From NCBI GenBank assembly GCA_947499005.1, contig CANMML010000004.1, forward strand, positions 121,574 to 185,573: a stretch of DNA of 64,000 bases, given 5' to 3'. Shown in pieces: positions 61,388 to 64,000 of this stretch. The position numbers and the translations under genes were made by a program. Source of the stretch: an uncultured Aquimarina sp. Its GTDB lineage: Bacteria > Bacteroidota > Bacteroidia > Flavobacteriales > Flavobacteriaceae. The stretch's first letter is position 1, and each line of letters starts with the position of its first letter. Under the pieces are notes generated by a model. It worked only from the letters and a program-made list of their open reading frames with translations. It searched no databases and was not told the DNA's origin.

Positions 61388-62779
61388 CTACGATTGTTTT
61401 TTTAACCAGTTACCTTGAAAAGAACAACTGTTATATGTTTTACTAATTTTTACATAAGTATCGACGATTTTTTCCTTCTGCCATTTCTTAATAGCTTTCA
61501 GTTTCTTCTCTTTTAAAGCGAGTTCTTGGATTTTAGTATAGTCTTTACCAAAATCAGCGATGTGTTCGGGTAATTTCTTAGTTACTTTGATAATCTTAAA
61601 AAATTTATTCCCTTGACGATCTTGCTCTCCTAAAATACTAGAGATATTTCCTTCCTCTAAACCAGATACTTGTTCGTACAATATAGGGTCTAATTTTGTA
61701 AGTTCAAAACGTTTATCTCCAGTTACTGGATTAACGACTAAACCTCCATCGGCTCTTGTTTCTTTTTCATCACTATACTGCTTAGCTGCATCCGCAAATG
61801 AAATTTTTTCATTTAGTATATTAATTCTTAAAGAATCAGCTACAGATTTGTATTTGTTTAATACTTCACTTGTAATCTCTGGAACAAGCAAAATATGACG
61901 TACTTCTCGTTTTTGACCTAATACTTTATCTACAGTAACGATATGATAACCAAAATCAGTTTTAAAAGGCTTACTTACTTCTCCTACTTGTAATCGAAAT
62001 GCAGCTTCTTTAAATTCTTTTGCAAAAGGATCTTTTCTAGAAATAACATATTTACCTCCTTTTGCTCTCGAGCCTGGGTCTTGAGAGTATAATACGGCTT
62101 TGGTAGCAAAGCTAGCACCATTATTTAATACATCATCTCTATAGCTATTTAGGCGATCTATAACCGTTTGTACTTCTTTTACATCGGGTTTAGGTTCAAT
62201 AACAATTTGAGCCATTTCTATTTCAGTTCCGATTTGAGGTCTATCGCTTTTAGGAATAGATTTGAAGAATTGTTTTACTTCATCTGGCGTGATAGCTACT
62301 TCCTGTACAATTTTCTTTTGCATTTCATCTGATAGTGCTCTGTTTTTAAGAATCTCTGCTAACTCTGCCTTAAAGTCAATCATATTGTCTTTACGATAGA
62401 ATTTTAAGATCTTTTCTTCACTACCTAAATTTTGCTTCATATAATCGATACGCTGATTGACTTGGGCATCAATTTGAATATCCAATACAGGAAGACTATC
62501 TTGAATCGCGTGATGTGCATATAACTTGGTTTCCATAAGGTTCCCTAATAACTCACAACGCTTAATTTCGGAAGTATTAATTCCTTGATTCTTTAAATCA
62601 ACATAGGCTTTATCAATATCACTTTCTAAAACCACAAAATCTCCAATAACAGCTACGACTCCATCAATTTTCTTTCTTGTGTTTTCTTGAGCATTTAATG
62701 AAACGGTAGCACTGGTAATTAATGCAAGGAATATGGTGTTAATAGACTTGATAACTTTTTTTCTTTTTGGCATCTTCAA
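61388..62779 (-). CDS. SurA-like peptidyl-prolyl isomerase and chaperone
   Basis: A 463-residue periplasmic protein with a signal peptide (ending VSLNAQ, about residue 30). It has an N-terminal SurA chaperone domain and two parvulin (rotamase) domains: the first with AQIVIEPKPD and FGYHIVTVDKV, the second with VRHILLVPEI and ADGGLV. This is the layout of SurA, which helps outer-membrane proteins fold. It overlaps the gene upstream by 41 bases, or 35 if the second Met is used. Confidence 0.88.
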   Translation of the reverse strand: MKMPKRKKVIKSINTIFLALITSATVSLNAQENTRKKIDGVVAVIGDFVVLESDIDKAYVDLKNQGINTSEIKRCELLGNLMETKLYAHHAIQDSLPVLDIQIDAQVNQRIDYMKQNLGSEEKILKFYRKDNMIDFKAELAEILKNRALSDEMQKKIVQEVAITPDEVKQFFKSIPKSDRPQIGTEIEMAQIVIEPKPDVKEVQTVIDRLNSYRDDVLNNGASFATKAVLYSQDPGSRAKGGKYVISRKDPFAKEFKEAAFRLQVGEVSKPFKTDFGYHIVTVDKVLGQKREVRHILLVPEITSEVLNKYKSVADSLRINILNEKISFADAAKQYSDEKETRADGGLVVNPVTGDKRFELTKLDPILYEQVSGLEEGNISSILGEQDRQGNKFFKIIKVTKKLPEHIADFGKDYTKIQELALKEKKLKAIKKWQKEKIVDTYVKISKTYNSCSFQGNWLKKQS

Positions 62780-63605
62780 GGATTTCTAATTCTAGTTGCT
62801 TCTCAAGAGCAAGCTTTCTTTTATTTAAAATAATTTGTTTGATAGGTTCTTCTACATATTCTAAAGGAGAAGGACTACCTATTGTTAAGATATCAGTAAA
62901 CTTTATAAAAAACTTACTATCTCCATCTTTATACTGGATTAGCTTATTTTCTACGAGTACTTTTTCTCTTTTTAGTTTATTGATACTCGGTATTAAGGTT
63001 TGCAAAGAATCGTAACTAATCCAGTCCTCATCTTCATTAAAATAAGACTTTCTAAAAGAAGCCCTTGCTTTATTAAGTTCTTCTTGATCTTCTTCATTAA
63101 AACGATTAAATGATTTTTTTGTGGCAGCAGAATTCTTATAATTATCAGGATATTCTATAAAACGAGCTTTTACCAAGGTCTCATTAGAAGCAAAACTGTT
63201 TTTATGCTTCTTATAATAATCTTTAATCTCTTTAGGAGAAATAACGGAATTCAAATTTTTGGTAACATACCCATTTTTAAAAGCATCCGTAAAAAGATTC
63301 AATTCGTAATCTTCTACAAGACTTTTATAAGATTTTTGTTGCTTTTCAGACATGTTCTTTTTAGCCTCATGTACCAATAATTGTTTGGTTGCCCATTCGT
63401 CTACTATATGCATTAAAATGCTAATACTATCTTTTTCAGTTTGATTTTTAGGGAAATTAAATCGAGCTAAATCTTCTTCATAAAGGTAACTATCGTGTAC
63501 TTTTGCCACCACAGTATCTCCTTTATCTGCACTAAAAGTATTGCAGGAAAAGATAGATAGTATTAATAAAATAAAGCTAACTATTGCTAGAGTTTTTATT
63601 TTCAT
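62739..63605 (-). CDS. SurA/PpiC-related lipoprotein chaperone
   Basis: A 288-residue lipoprotein (lipobox SIFSC, Cys21). The N-terminal part resembles the SurA N-terminal chaperone helix bundle (VVAKVHDSYLYEEDLARF at the start). A parvulin domain is not clearly present: the C-terminal region has FIKFTDIL and PIKQIILNKRK but lacks the GGDLG-type core. It precedes the SurA-like gene in the same operon and probably works with it in outer-membrane protein transport. Confidence 0.75.
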   Translation of the reverse strand: MKIKTLAIVSFILLILSIFSCNTFSADKGDTVVAKVHDSYLYEEDLARFNFPKNQTEKDSISILMHIVDEWATKQLLVHEAKKNMSEKQQKSYKSLVEDYELNLFTDAFKNGYVTKNLNSVISPKEIKDYYKKHKNSFASNETLVKARFIEYPDNYKNSAATKKSFNRFNEEDQEELNKARASFRKSYFNEDEDWISYDSLQTLIPSINKLKREKVLVENKLIQYKDGDSKFFIKFTDILTIGSPSPLEYVEEPIKQIILNKRKLALEKQLELEILEDAKKKKSYQVY

Positions 63606-63666
63606 TTAAAGATTATATAGTGCAAGCAAAAATAGCAAAACCCAGTGGTTACACAAGAGTAATATT

Positions 63667-63903
63667 ATGGAACAAATAATTGTAAAGGCTTTTTGGGATT
63701 TTAGAGGCCCTGCAGCCAAGAGAACTGCCGAACATTTCGAGATTCACCTTAAGGAATTTGCTGAACGAGAGGGGTTTTCAATAGAATCGGGACTTATCGA
63801 ACATAATGAATTTTTATTCTCAATATATTGGAAAATGCCTAAAGGAGTGGCTTTACAAATAAAAAACACGCTAAAACCAAATCGTTTTGAGCGTGTTTCT
63901 TGA
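63667..63903 (+). CDS. Small hypothetical protein
   Basis: A 78-residue cytoplasmic protein, charged and compact, with WDFRGPAAKRTAEHFEIHL in the first half and a beta-rich second half (EFLFSIYWKMP). I do not recognise the family. It stands between the SurA-like operon (divergent) and the metH end (convergent). The 3' part of the gene forms a strong hairpin. Confidence 0.6.
   Translation: MEQIIVKAFWDFRGPAAKRTAEHFEIHLKEFAEREGFSIESGLIEHNEFLFSIYWKMPKGVALQIKNTLKPNRFERVS
63864..63898. terminator. Hairpin at 3' end of the small gene
   Basis: AAACACGCT pairs with AGCGTGTTT, extended by AAAAC/GTTTT with one bulge. It overlaps the last codons and may act in both directions, including for metH. Confidence 0.6.
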
Positions 63904-63922
63904 TATTTTAAGTTTCTAAAAG

Positions 63923-64000
63923 CTAATCATCAGCAATATTAGGACTCAACCATTTAGAAGCATAATCCAAATCAATAGATTTTCTATTGGCAAAGTCTTT
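63923..64000 (-). CDS. metH: Methionine synthase (cobalamin-dependent), C-terminal end only
   Basis: The last 25 codons enter from the window edge. They read KDFANRKSIDL followed by ASKWLSPNI and a short acidic end, which matches the end of the MetH activation domain, where YAxRKG and a following EKWLSPNL are conserved. MetH transfers methyl from methyltetrahydrofolate to homocysteine through cobalamin. Only the tail is visible, so the call rests on a short match. Confidence 0.6.
   Translation of the reverse strand, partial: KDFANRKSIDLDYASKWLSPNIADD

Noticed and set aside
1..64000. CRISPR arrays, tRNA or rRNA genes
   Set aside because: No regularly spaced direct repeats and no tRNA or rRNA segments were seen on either strand.

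Overview
The window is a low-GC chromosome segment from a member of the Bacteroidota, most likely a marine Flavobacteriia species. The evidence is T9SS C-terminal sorting domains, a FecI/FecR/STN-TonB receptor module, KARI, RimO, GyrA and ClpC proteins of the flavobacterial type, -7 boxes of the form TAnnTTTG, and a small locus for degrading red-algal galactan (GH86). Most of it is ordinary chromosome. The accessory core is about 24.1-35.9 kb.

Left arm (1-23.7 kb): the end of a ferredoxin gene, a YtxJ-like bacilliredoxin, an AraC regulator divergent from a carbohydrate-binding protein and a GH86 agarase/porphyranase, two tandem T9SS-sorted paralogues sharing a 527-bp identical block, clpC, gyrA, an Omp85-type barrel, an aspartyl protease with a PDZ domain, a methyltransferase with a PRMT-like double-E motif beside a PsiD-like decarboxylase, a frameshifted N-formylglutamate amidohydrolase relative, a DEAD-box helicase and an EamA transporter.

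Accessory core: three sites sharing the arm TTATAGGTCAT lie at 24.1, 31.0 and 35.9 kb. The first is a good dif site: its other arm, ATTTAACATAA, is the E. coli XerD arm base for base, and the spacer is 6 bp. Between sites 1 and 2 lies a 6,855-bp T-rich element. It has an HUH replication protein, a 332-aa candidate capsid protein, several small membrane proteins (two share one C-terminal anchor), a membrane-linked peptidoglycan hydrolase and a structured non-coding region. I read it as a provirus of a tailless, membrane-containing ssDNA phage related to Flavobacterium phage FLiP (Finnlakeviridae), integrated at dif by host Xer recombinases; it has no recombinase of its own. Between sites 2 and 3 lies a 4,934-bp element carrying a Gabija defence pair (gajA-gajB) followed by a frameshifted gene and a small gene, with no replication or integration genes. 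The two form a tandem array of Xer-dependent elements: a phage beside a small anti-phage cargo element that may be a satellite.

Right arm (36-64 kb): a lipoprotein hydrolase, a sigma/anti-sigma/TonB receptor operon (with an extra 53-aa gene) and an outer-membrane protein; the hydrolase and the outer-membrane protein share a 38-bp upstream element, suggesting one regulon. Then come a beta-helix lipoprotein, an MBL-fold hydrolase, ilvC, a LytS/LytT-type two-component pair, a class C beta-lactamase-like hydrolase, aroE, a DUF349 protein, purB, a hybrid sensor kinase, rimO, a Cys/Lys-rich secreted protein, a MoxR ATPase, two SurA-like periplasmic folding factors and the end of metH. No tRNA, rRNA or CRISPR array was seen.
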